A DNA stretch of 64,000 bases, taken from NCBI GenBank assembly GCA_900317155.1, contig ONFO01000009.1:124001-188000 (forward strand), read 5' to 3'. The notes under the pieces are model-generated. The model was not told the DNA's origin, searched no databases, and saw nothing but the letters and a program-made list of their open reading frames with translations. Source of the stretch: an uncultured Bacteroidales bacterium. Its GTDB lineage: Bacteria > Bacteroidota > Bacteroidia > Bacteroidales > F082. The position numbers were made by a program, and so were the translations under genes. Position 1 is the stretch's first letter; every line of letters starts with the position of its first letter. Below, piece after piece: positions 1 through 7,602 of the stretch.

Positions 1-286
1 TGGGCCAGCGGGCGAGGTCGCGCATACGGCGGTTAGTGCCTTTGCAGAAGAAGTAGCAGCCTTTTAAATTAGGCAATGTCGTACCAATGGCAATTGGGGG
101 TGTAGGACTGTCACACTGTGGCAGCCGTACAAGTTGAGAGTTAAGTTGGTCCGTGACATTAATGACGATATTGCCGCCGTTGCGCTCGGCCCAGCCTTTT
201 TGCCAGAGGTAGCTGGCCACTTCGGCCACTTGCTCAATTTGGTGTTTCAGTTCGGGGTTGTTGTCTATGATGCTTTCCATATTCAT
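1..286 (-). CDS. rhaD: Rhamnulose-1-phosphate aldolase, N-terminal part (cut by window edge)
   Basis: Cytoplasmic class II aldolase that splits L-rhamnulose 1-phosphate into DHAP and L-lactaldehyde, the last step of rhamnose breakdown. Only about the first 95 residues are in the window. They show KGWAERNGGNI (the phosphate-binding start of the class II aldolase fold) and LKGCYFFCKGTNRRMRDLAR, both typical of RhaD. The ATG at 286 directly abuts the TGA of the upstream MFS gene (TGAATG), with a second in-frame ATG at 280, so translation is probably coupled. An odd stretch (about residues 50-60, LVRLPQCDSP) coincides with a dispersed palindromic repeat at 101-132. Identity is clear from the motifs and the rhamnose operon; the rest of the gene lies off the left edge. 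Confidence 0.9.
   Translation of the reverse strand, partial: MNMESIIDNNPELKHQIEQVAEVASYLWQKGWAERNGGNIVINVTDQLNSQLVRLPQCDSPTPPIAIGTTLPNLKGCYFFCKGTNRRMRDLARWP
101..132. repeat. Dispersed palindromic repeat, copy inside rhaD
   Basis: TGTAGGACTGTCACACTGTG and its continuation match intergenic copies at 40997-41027 and 52157-52228. The arms are imperfectly complementary (TGTAGG..CTG / CAGCC.TACA). This copy lies in frame in the rhaD coding sequence. Confidence 0.7.
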
Positions 287-1630
287 TCAATAATTATCGC
301 CATAACGTTCCTTAGTAATTTGTATAAGCGACTTGCCTCGGGTGTTGGGGCAACCGATGATGCCTACAACCAATGAAATCAACAGTAGGCCAATCATGCA
401 GTAAGCTGCCACGGTGAAGCCTTCGCCGTTTTCGCCATAGATGAAAGCGAACACCAGTCCCCATACAGCCGACAGCCCTCTGACGACAAAAAACATCAGT
501 CCTTGTGCGCCAGCGCGGAACTTGGCGGGAAACAGCTCCGAACCCCATAAGGCGTAGAAGATCTGCACCGACATACCGCCTTCGATGCCCCAGAGGATGG
601 TGAACAGCCATAGTCCCGCTGTGCCATTCACGCCGACGGCCACAATGATAACCCAGGCACTGATGGCAAAGAGCAGACCTAAGATATAGATTAGTTTATG
701 ACTTGTCCTGTCGATGACCTTGGAGAGCAGGAAGGTGACGAACACGATGATGGCCCATTGGATGCAGTTCATCCAGTTGGCTTGTTCGTTGCTGATGCCA
801 CCTGCCGTCTCATAGATATGCGGTTGGAAGAAGCCCAAGACCGAGGCGACGAGGTTCCAGGTGAGGTAGATGACAGCAAGGAAGCAGGCGGTCTTGATAG
901 CGGTTTTGTTGGAGAACAACAATTTGAAAGCGTGCCAAAGACCAGTATCTTCTCCTTTGGCCTTAGCTACCTCTTGGCTGGCTTTCCACTCGGTGCTTTC
1001 CTCTAGTTTGCGCTGCAAGTTCCATGCGATGAAGGCCACTAGCAGTAATGAGAAGAAGACGATGCGCGAGCTGAACACGTTGACGGCTTCAATGGGCAGG
1101 TCGGCTCCGCCAAAGGTGTGCGCGATGCTTTCCACCCAACCGAACAGATAACCGTCGGGGGCGAAGAACATGCCCAACAGCAGGATGATCATCGGGCCGA
1201 AGCCCCACGACATTTGGGAGATACAGATATTACGACCTCGTTTGTCGTTTTCGGAACTTTCGGAGATGTAGGTCCACGAGGCCGGTACACCGATGCCTAC
1301 TGAGATGCCCGTCACTAAGAATCCCGCCAACAGCATCGGGAAGCTGACGGAGAGCATGATGAGCAGCACGCCCACCATATACACAAGCAGGTTGTAGGTG
1401 TAGATGAACTTGCGCCCGTATTTGTCGGCCAAGAAACCGCCGATGATGGCACCGAGAGCGGCACCTAAGCAATTGGCGCTGATGAAGTTGAGCCAGCCGA
1501 GATGCACTTCAGTGAGCCCCAGGTATTTCTGCCACAACGTCAGGCCACTGGCTCCGGCGACGATGGCTCCGGCATCCAAGTAGTTGGTCAGCGAGACGGC
1601 GATGGTGCTTTTTAGGCTTCCTTTATTCAT
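287..1630 (-). CDS. MFS sugar transporter (putative L-rhamnose permease)
   Basis: A 447-residue major facilitator protein with about 12 hydrophobic segments. The sugar-porter signature ADKYGRK follows TM2, and PASWTYISE occupies the place of the usual PESPR motif. It sits between rhaA and rhaD, where Bacteroides rhamnose operons usually carry a RhaT-family (DMT-type) permease, so rhamnose or a rhamnose-containing disaccharide is the likely substrate. That is inferred from context; the sequence itself only shows the sugar-porter family. Its stop codon touches the rhaD start. It is preceded by a 55-bp leader (1631-1685) that is almost identical to the leader of gpmA. Confidence 0.85.
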   Translation of the reverse strand: MNKGSLKSTIAVSLTNYLDAGAIVAGASGLTLWQKYLGLTEVHLGWLNFISANCLGAALGAIIGGFLADKYGRKFIYTYNLLVYMVGVLLIMLSVSFPMLLAGFLVTGISVGIGVPASWTYISESSENDKRGRNICISQMSWGFGPMIILLLGMFFAPDGYLFGWVESIAHTFGGADLPIEAVNVFSSRIVFFSLLLVAFIAWNLQRKLEESTEWKASQEVAKAKGEDTGLWHAFKLLFSNKTAIKTACFLAVIYLTWNLVASVLGFFQPHIYETAGGISNEQANWMNCIQWAIIVFVTFLLSKVIDRTSHKLIYILGLLFAISAWVIIVAVGVNGTAGLWLFTILWGIEGGMSVQIFYALWGSELFPAKFRAGAQGLMFFVVRGLSAVWGLVFAFIYGENGEGFTVAAYCMIGLLLISLVVGIIGCPNTRGKSLIQITKERYGDNY

Positions 1631-1685
1631 TGATTAATTGTTTGGTGTTGAATTAACTACGTTGAATCTTCGATTTGTTTAATTG
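1631..1685 (-). repeat. 55-bp leader repeat, copy 1 (before the MFS gene)
   Basis: This segment directly abuts the ATG of the MFS gene and matches 56561-56615, which directly abuts the ATG of gpmA, at about 50 of 55 positions. It is A-rich on the coding strand with the core GATTCAACGTARTTAATTC. It contains no TAnnTTTG promoter element. Confidence 0.8.
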
Positions 1686-1725
1686 TTGTTTGAGGCGGGT
1701 CAAACGCTTCAACAATTAAACAATC
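1672..1725. repeat. Imperfect long inverted repeat between rhaA and the MFS gene
   Basis: The arm GATTTGTTTAATTGTT (1672-1687) pairs with AACAATTAAACAATC (1711-1725), and inside it GTTTGA pairs with TCAAAC around a GC-rich loop. It could fold in the rhaA-MFS mRNA as an attenuator or processing site. No T-tract follows, so a simple terminator is unlikely. Confidence 0.55.
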
Positions 1726-1731
1726 AACAAT

Positions 1732-2985
1732 TCAACATCTTTTCATTGTCACTTCTTTTTCATATTGCTGTATTTTGGCGATAAACTCCTCACCGACAGG
1801 CACATCATTCTTCAAATTGAAGTAGTCATAGACGGCACCAAAAGGCAGGGATTTCATCTCTTCAAGCAAGGCTAATTTCTCAAAGCCCTGTCCTTTGTCC
1901 TCATATTGGCGCAGCAAATCAAGCGGCTCCAACAGGGCTTGCAGCAGGCATTTCTGTGTGGCGCGGGTACCGATAAGGTAGGCACCTATTCTATTAATAG
2001 ACGCGTCGAAGTAGTCGAGGCCGATATGAGCGCGGTGGAGGGCTTCGGCGCGGACGATTTCCTTAAAGAGGTCGAGGGTTTGGTCGTTCATGAGGGTCAC
2101 ATGGTCGGAGTCCCAGCGGATGGGACGGCTGACGTGCAGCATCAGTTCGGGTACATAGAGAAGCAGTGAGGGAATCATGTCGGAGACGTTCTCGGTAGGT
2201 TCGTAATGGCCCGTGTCGAGGGTGTAGATGACCTTACGCGTAGCACAGTAGCCTGCGTAAAAGTCGTGCGAGCCGACGGTGAAACTCTCCAATCCGATGC
2301 CGAAGAGTTTGGCCTCAACGCAGGATTTCATGTCGGGCAGGTCTTCGGCCAAGATTTCATCCAACGAGGCAGCCAGCAGCTCACGGTAGCGTTTGCGTTC
2401 CACGGTGAGGTCTTTCAGTCCGTCGTGTACCCAGATGTTCATGATACATGGGTCGCCTTGTGCCTTACCCATGGCATCGGCGATGCGGCGACAGCGTTTG
2501 GTATGCTCGATCCAGAAGGCGCGGATGGCGGGGTCTGGATTGGCGAGGCTGAGGTCGCCGCTTTTTGGGTGACCGAAGGAGGTGCTGTTGAAGTCGAGCT
2601 TCATGCCCACCGACTTGCCCCAGTCGATCCAGCTCTGGAAGTGCTCCACGCTCACTTGATCGCGGTCGACGAACTTGCCTCCGAAGTCGCCGTAGATTTC
2701 ATGCAGGTTGACGCGTTGCGTTCCTGCGAGCAGCGAGTTGACGAACTCGAGGTCAGCACGCACTTCATCGATAGTGCGAGCGCGACCTGGGTAGTTGCCA
2801 GTAGTCTGGATGCCGCCTGAGAGGCTGGCGTTGCTCTCGAAGCCCATCACGTCATCAGTTTGCCAGCAGTGCAGCGAGATGGGGGTCTTCTCGAGGGTGG
2901 CGATGGCTTGGTCGGTGTCGATGCCGAGGGCGGCGTAGCGTTCCTTGGCGAGGGTGTAGGCGTTGAGGATGTTTTGTGTGTTCAT
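1732..2985 (-). CDS. rhaA: L-rhamnose isomerase
   Basis: Converts L-rhamnose to L-rhamnulose in the cytoplasm, the first catabolic step. The 417-residue length and the opening ISLHCWQTDDVMGFE (about residues 36-50) are characteristic of RhaA. The metal-binding region is intact: LDTGH (256-260) and HVSRPIRWDSDH (284-295), carrying the conserved His and Asp ligands of the Mn2+ centre. The gene follows GH28 after a 170-bp gap holding two double-hairpin repeats and precedes the MFS porter by 101 bp. It is probably expressed in the same operon from the promoter upstream of GH97, though the gap repeats could modulate read-through. Confidence 0.96.
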   Translation of the reverse strand: MNTQNILNAYTLAKERYAALGIDTDQAIATLEKTPISLHCWQTDDVMGFESNASLSGGIQTTGNYPGRARTIDEVRADLEFVNSLLAGTQRVNLHEIYGDFGGKFVDRDQVSVEHFQSWIDWGKSVGMKLDFNSTSFGHPKSGDLSLANPDPAIRAFWIEHTKRCRRIADAMGKAQGDPCIMNIWVHDGLKDLTVERKRYRELLAASLDEILAEDLPDMKSCVEAKLFGIGLESFTVGSHDFYAGYCATRKVIYTLDTGHYEPTENVSDMIPSLLLYVPELMLHVSRPIRWDSDHVTLMNDQTLDLFKEIVRAEALHRAHIGLDYFDASINRIGAYLIGTRATQKCLLQALLEPLDLLRQYEDKGQGFEKLALLEEMKSLPFGAVYDYFNLKNDVPVGEEFIAKIQQYEKEVTMKRC

Positions 2986-3002
2986 AGGCGGTGTTGTTAA
3001 GA

Positions 3003-3055
3003 GCAGGGACTCACGTCGCCTGCTTACTGATGTGTCGCCCCTACGGGGCTGGGTT
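3003..3055. repeat. Double-hairpin intergenic repeat, copy 1
   Basis: GCAGG...CCTGC forms one arm pair (3003-3023) and GCCCCTACGGGGC (3037-3049) a second perfect hairpin, followed by TGGGTT. Copies 2 (3061-3120) and 3 (4662-4712) share the same order and flanks. Confidence 0.85.
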
Positions 3056-3060
3056 GAAGA

Positions 3061-3120
3061 GCAGGGGTTATGCTGTGCTCACCGCCTGCTTAATGTCCTG
3101 CGCCCCTACGGGGCTGGGTT
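3061..3120. repeat. Double-hairpin intergenic repeat, copy 2
   Basis: GCAGGGGTTA...CCGCCTGC is followed by CGCCCCTACGGGGCTGGGTT. It stands in direct tandem with copy 1 in the gap between the GH28 stop and the rhaA start. Confidence 0.85.
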
Positions 3121-3155
3121 TGGCGCAAAGATAGTGATTTATAGTGTTTTTCTCG

Positions 3156-4631
3156 TTATTTCCGTTCAAAAACGGCTTTTTTTGTGTCACTATCGGGTTC
3201 TATCACTGTTAGATTGCTGATATTATGGTTGTTAACATCATCCATCACGATGGCAGTGCGGTAGTCTTTCTTCAGTGCGGTCAACTTGATGTTGTTCATG
3301 GTCAGACCGTCGACATGTCGGATAAAGAAGCCCCAGGCGGGCAGCTCCATGTGCTGCGAGAACTCGGGATAGGCTTTAGGCATCTCGGGTACTTTGTCCA
3401 ATTCATCAAGACCGACATGAGCATAATGTGGATCGCCACCACCAGGGAATACAATTTCAATGTTTTCCAAGATGACATTTTTGATCTTGCTGTCTTTCAG
3501 TCCGATGATGCCACAAGGCGAGATATTGCGCGGCAGGTCTTCGATGGGACCTTCATATTCGTAGCCTGCATCGGGTTTGGAGGCGGCCACTTCGCAGTAG
3601 AGGTTGCGTATGGTGATGCCGTCCATGAAGCTTTGCTTGTCGCGGCGCGCACCGATGTTTAGGTAGATGGCATTGCCAACATTGGTTGCATAGAGCGAGT
3701 CGACTAGGATGTTTTCGCAAATGCCGCCGTCGACGCTTTGGATGGTGATAGCGCTGCGGTAGGTGTCATAGACAGTGTTGTTGATGATGCGCACGTTCTT
3801 AAATCCTCCTGCACCCATGGTACCAAACTTGATGCCGCTGGCACTACTTCGGACGGTGCAATTGCGCACTTCAATGTTCTGACACAACTTCTTGGCACTA
3901 TGTGATTTGAGACAGATGGCATCATCGCTGGCGTCGACATAACTATTGGTCAGCACGAAGCCATCGCAGTCCACGATGTCGATTCCGTCATTATTCCAGA
4001 AGGCGGTGCTTTGGATGCGTATGTTGTTGACTTTGACATTCTCGCATTGGTCGTACATGGTGACCCAGTTGGCAGCATTACGAAAGGTGACATTGTCGAC
4101 TTCCACATTTTTGCACTCCCTGAAAATCAGCAGTCGGGGACGGAAGCCTTCACCAACGCGGTCGTTGCTCAGCTTGTCTTTCATGAGTCCTTTGTGTACT
4201 AGGTCGGTGCAGTTGTTACCCAACTCGCGTCCTTGCCCCTCAATGACGCCACCGCTGTTATAGACACCAATGAGGCGAATGTTCTCGACGCCTTCGGCCA
4301 GGATGAGGCCATGGTCGTTAGTGGCGTTGAGTCGGTCGTAGTCGAAGGGGTTGGTGCTGCCCACGAGCACGGCACCTTCCATCAGTTCGATGGTGACATT
4401 GGACTTGAGATGGATGCTACCAGTCAGGTAGCGTCCCACCCAGAAACGCAGGGTGCCGCCGCCTTGCTCAGCGATCCAGTCGATGGCGAATTGGATGCTA
4501 CGAGTATTCATTGTCACGCCGTCGCTTCGGATGCCGAACTTCGAGGCGTTATAGGTAGGTTTGGGGTCTTGCGCTGTGGCTTGGAGTGCCATGAGCAGGG
4601 TGAGGCAGAGGGTTAGGAGGTGTTTTTTCAT
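3156..4631 (-). CDS. Glycoside hydrolase family 28 (polygalacturonase or rhamnogalacturonan hydrolase type)
   Basis: A 491-residue secreted pectin hydrolase. Residues 1-21 form a signal peptide ending ATAQ. A right-handed beta-helix follows, with GH28 catalytic motifs: NNDGID (213-218, one Asp), SDDAICLKS with the Asp pair at 236-237, and SGIKFG (265-270) in place of the usual G-H-G motif. That replacement is common in unsaturated or exo-acting GH28 branches, so exact specificity cannot be read here. Its place between a GH106 rhamnosidase and rhaA suggests cleavage of galacturonic acid linkages in rhamnogalacturonan I oligosaccharides, probably in the periplasm. Confidence 0.88.
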   Translation of the reverse strand: MKKHLLTLCLTLLMALQATAQDPKPTYNASKFGIRSDGVTMNTRSIQFAIDWIAEQGGGTLRFWVGRYLTGSIHLKSNVTIELMEGAVLVGSTNPFDYDRLNATNDHGLILAEGVENIRLIGVYNSGGVIEGQGRELGNNCTDLVHKGLMKDKLSNDRVGEGFRPRLLIFRECKNVEVDNVTFRNAANWVTMYDQCENVKVNNIRIQSTAFWNNDGIDIVDCDGFVLTNSYVDASDDAICLKSHSAKKLCQNIEVRNCTVRSSASGIKFGTMGAGGFKNVRIINNTVYDTYRSAITIQSVDGGICENILVDSLYATNVGNAIYLNIGARRDKQSFMDGITIRNLYCEVAASKPDAGYEYEGPIEDLPRNISPCGIIGLKDSKIKNVILENIEIVFPGGGDPHYAHVGLDELDKVPEMPKAYPEFSQHMELPAWGFFIRHVDGLTMNNIKLTALKKDYRTAIVMDDVNNHNISNLTVIEPDSDTKKAVFERK

Positions 4632-4661
4632 ATTGTGTCTTACTATGTTGTTTTGCTAATG

Positions 4662-4712
4662 GCAGGGGTTAAAACCGCCTGCTTAATATCCGGCGCCCCT
4701 ACGGGGTTGGGT
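4662..4712. repeat. Double-hairpin intergenic repeat, copy 3
   Basis: GCAGGGGTTAAAACCGCCTGC gives a nearly perfect hairpin (GGTT-TT-AACC core on the minus strand), followed by GCGCCCCTACGGGGTTGGGTT. It lies between GH106 and GH28, and its right end overlaps the last codons of GH106. Confidence 0.85.
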
Positions 4713-7584
4713 TGTGATATAATCTAACTGGCCCAAGTAACCCTTGGGGTTGCAGGGGCTGGTCGCGTCGTGGGTGGTTGACATATATCCATGTTGTTGG
4801 GTTCTCCTCTCGGCTGAGGGTCTTGAGGTAGTTGCCCATGGTGGTGGTCACGCGGACTTCAAGGTCGTTTTCTCCGTCTTTGAGGTATTCACCAATGTCG
4901 TAGATTCTTCTTCCAAAATATTGGACGCCAGCTGATTGTCCGTTAACGATCATTTCGGAAATGCCTTCCACGAGACCTAGATCCAAGATTGTATAGACGG
5001 TGTGCACACCGTCTCTATCACAGTTGATGGTTTTGTGATAGATAATGGTTCCGCAGAAATGTTGGAACTTTTTGCTATCCTTCAGGTCGAACAGGGTGTC
5101 GAAATGTGCATTGGTAGTATCATATAAGAGGCTATGGCACAAGGTCACATCCCAGTTGTCTGAGATGTCGGAGGCGGGTAAAGTTTCGATAAAGGTGTGG
5201 AGTGGTTGCCAGACTGGGAGGTCGATGGGTTTAGATTTTTCGAACACGACAAGCACCGACTCCACAGGACCCAAGTCAACGGTATAGCTGCCATCCTTTT
5301 CAAGGGGCAAGGCATAGCGTTTGCCGGTTTGCAAATCCCAAACTTGGGCTTGACGCTTGTGTGTCAAGGTTTTGCTGAAAGTGATTTTGGTTTGGTGAGC
5401 ATGGTAGCGATGGCTATTGCACATCAGAATCAATTCGCTACCGTCGTCAGTGGTATAGCGGTTTTGCATAACAAATGGGTCGGGATTCTCGATTTCAAGG
5501 TAATGAGGCAATTTTTGGACGTGAAGAAGGCTGTCGTACCAAGGAATGAAGCCCTCTTTCGGAGGCTCTACGAAGACAAATTGTTCCTTGTGCTGCATCA
5601 CTTTGTCCATAGTGGCTTTCACAAGGGAATCATACTTTTGATGGTTATTTGGTCTGCCCAATGATTGGTAGGGTATGGTGTCGATACAGACAATCTTGCC
5701 GCCTGATTCCACAAACTCCAGCAATCGATGAGCAGTTTCGGGATGAAGGCTTTCCACATCAATCAACATCAAAGTGTTGTATTTCCGCTTGTTGAAGCAA
5801 AGGTTGCCTCGTTTAATGTTCGATTGGTTGATGATGTTCTCGCTCACATAGTCTACACCGCCACCGCATTTGTTGATGGCCTCCCAAATCAAGGTCTTGT
5901 AAGGCGCACGAGTGGTGTTGGGGAAGGGTTCGTTCTGCATCCCGATGGTACTCCACATGTCGTTCTCGGGGTTGAGGATAGCGATGTCGGCGTGGTAGGT
6001 GCCATGCTGCAATGCATAGGAAAGTCTGGCCTTGTAATCATTGTAGTATTTGAAAAATGGCCACCAGTTGTTGTTTTCGCTGTAGTAGGCACCATAGCGT
6101 ACCCAGCCTGGGAAGTTGGCTTCAAGATTAGGTGAATAGTTGAAGCCATGGAATACACTGTGGGTCACGCCCGACATGGCCGATTGGTCACCGCCGATTT
6201 TCAGTTGCTCGAGGCTCATATTGAAGACGGTGTAGGTGTTGGTCATTTCCTCGCAGCTGATCGTACGATTGCCGGCGAGATGGGCGGCTGATGACACGAA
6301 CTTGTTGACCATAGTATAGGCACGCCCACGGCGGTAGTCGGTTTCCGACATTTCTTCGCCAGGTTTGTGTTTCAGCCAGTTGGTGGTCCACGACTCGCCC
6401 TCAGGGATGTCGTAGCCCATGGCATTCTCCAAGGGATAGAAGCCGCGACCGTAAGCTTGTGCACGGGCTTTCACTCCTAGTTGGTGGCACCATTCAAGGT
6501 AGGTAGCGGTGAAGCGTTCCTGCATCAGTTGCGCTTTGAAGTCTTCGAAGTCGTAGCGCGCGCGTTGGATTTCTTGTTGGAAGGCTTCTGTGACAGGTAT
6601 TACAAGGTCATAGTTGATTGCGCTGCCCATTGAACCGATTTTGAAGAGGATAAAAGGCAGCCATTCAGTGATGTCATAACCGTAACGCTTTTTGAATTCC
6701 TCATCCATGTCAGAGGTCCAGTTGGCACCTTCAAGCTCCATGCTGTCAGTGAATAATGCGCGGATGTTGCCTTTCAGCGGTCCAATCTGCGTCTCGATTT
6801 TGTCCGACATGTTGTAAAGGTAACGGTTAACTGCCTCGGTGTTGAAGTGGTCGAGTACGGGACCTGCCGCTCCAGGTGCCCCGTTGATGACTTCAAGGAA
6901 TCCGATGATTTTCACTAAAGCTGCCAACGTGTATTCCCCTTCTGGGACAACGATGGTGATAAGGGAATCGGCTTGAATGACATCAACATAGTCGTTTGTG
7001 CTGGAGACTGGGTTGGGATATAACCGCAACATCATCAGTTCCTTGGTGTTACCCTTGTAAGGCGAGCTCACCTTGGGCATAGCTTTTTCGCAGATGCTGT
7101 CGCGGATGATGGTCAAAGTGGTTGGACCAGTCACAGGTTCCGCATAGTTGACCACGATTTGTGCCCGCTCGTCTTCTTCCAGAAACTCGGCACCGAAAGG
7201 CCAACCTGAACCCACGAGTAAGTCGCAGTTCATATTCAAGGAGTCGGCTTCATCTAAACAAACCTTTAGCATGTTGATCCACTCTGGACTGAGCCATTGC
7301 AGTGAAGGCTTTCCAAGGCTGTCACAATAGGTAGGGAAGGCGATGGGGTTGATTTCCACGCCGCCTATGCCAGCCTCTTTCAAGAGACGCATCTCTCGAA
7401 CTAACTCGTTGGTTTCCACTTTGTCGCCGTTCCACCACCAGCGCACAAAAGGATGATATTCCGAAGTGGGTTGCTGAAACCCTTGATACAGTTGCTCCGT
7501 GGTGAATGTGTCGTGTTTTGTCCCACATTGGCAGAGGACCAACCCGATGAAAAAGAGCAATATGATTTGTAGCAAGCGTTTCAT
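4699..7584 (-). CDS. GH106-type alpha-L-rhamnosidase, lipoprotein
   Basis: A 961-residue enzyme removing terminal alpha-L-rhamnose. The N-terminus is a lipoprotein signal (LVLCQC; acylated Cys 18 or 20), placing it on a membrane surface. FVRWWWNGDKVE, EAGIGGVEINP and GSGWPFGAEFL in the first 140 residues match the GH106 (PF17132) catalytic barrel, and the C-terminus is a galactose-binding-like beta-sandwich (about residues 830-950). It is slightly shorter than the roughly 1,100-residue rhamnogalacturonan enzymes of Bacteroides. Residues near 856-864 (DRDGVHTVY) are encoded by a perfect 20-bp palindrome (4995-5014) that recurs in the mazG-glnS gap. It follows rhaB by 18 bp. Confidence 0.9.
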   Translation of the reverse strand: MKRLLQIILLFFIGLVLCQCGTKHDTFTTEQLYQGFQQPTSEYHPFVRWWWNGDKVETNELVREMRLLKEAGIGGVEINPIAFPTYCDSLGKPSLQWLSPEWINMLKVCLDEADSLNMNCDLLVGSGWPFGAEFLEEDERAQIVVNYAEPVTGPTTLTIIRDSICEKAMPKVSSPYKGNTKELMMLRLYPNPVSSTNDYVDVIQADSLITIVVPEGEYTLAALVKIIGFLEVINGAPGAAGPVLDHFNTEAVNRYLYNMSDKIETQIGPLKGNIRALFTDSMELEGANWTSDMDEEFKKRYGYDITEWLPFILFKIGSMGSAINYDLVIPVTEAFQQEIQRARYDFEDFKAQLMQERFTATYLEWCHQLGVKARAQAYGRGFYPLENAMGYDIPEGESWTTNWLKHKPGEEMSETDYRRGRAYTMVNKFVSSAAHLAGNRTISCEEMTNTYTVFNMSLEQLKIGGDQSAMSGVTHSVFHGFNYSPNLEANFPGWVRYGAYYSENNNWWPFFKYYNDYKARLSYALQHGTYHADIAILNPENDMWSTIGMQNEPFPNTTRAPYKTLIWEAINKCGGGVDYVSENIINQSNIKRGNLCFNKRKYNTLMLIDVESLHPETAHRLLEFVESGGKIVCIDTIPYQSLGRPNNHQKYDSLVKATMDKVMQHKEQFVFVEPPKEGFIPWYDSLLHVQKLPHYLEIENPDPFVMQNRYTTDDGSELILMCNSHRYHAHQTKITFSKTLTHKRQAQVWDLQTGKRYALPLEKDGSYTVDLGPVESVLVVFEKSKPIDLPVWQPLHTFIETLPASDISDNWDVTLCHSLLYDTTNAHFDTLFDLKDSKKFQHFCGTIIYHKTINCDRDGVHTVYTILDLGLVEGISEMIVNGQSAGVQYFGRRIYDIGEYLKDGENDLEVRVTTTMGNYLKTLSREENPTTWIYVNHPRRDQPLQPQGLLGPVRLYHNPTP
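4995..5014. repeat. Palindrome inside GH106, also found as intergenic hairpin
   Basis: AGACGGTGTGCACACCGTCT is a perfect 20-bp palindrome. The mazG-glnS gap (58797-58826) carries GAGACGGTGTGCACTCCGTC with the same core. In GH106 it is read in frame. Confidence 0.65.
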
Positions 7585-7602
7585 GAGAACATAGTTATGG
7601 TA

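Noticed and set aside
2206-2820. 204-codon plus-strand frame opposite rhaA
   Set aside because: Antisense shadow; the opposite strand encodes a clear rhamnose isomerase.
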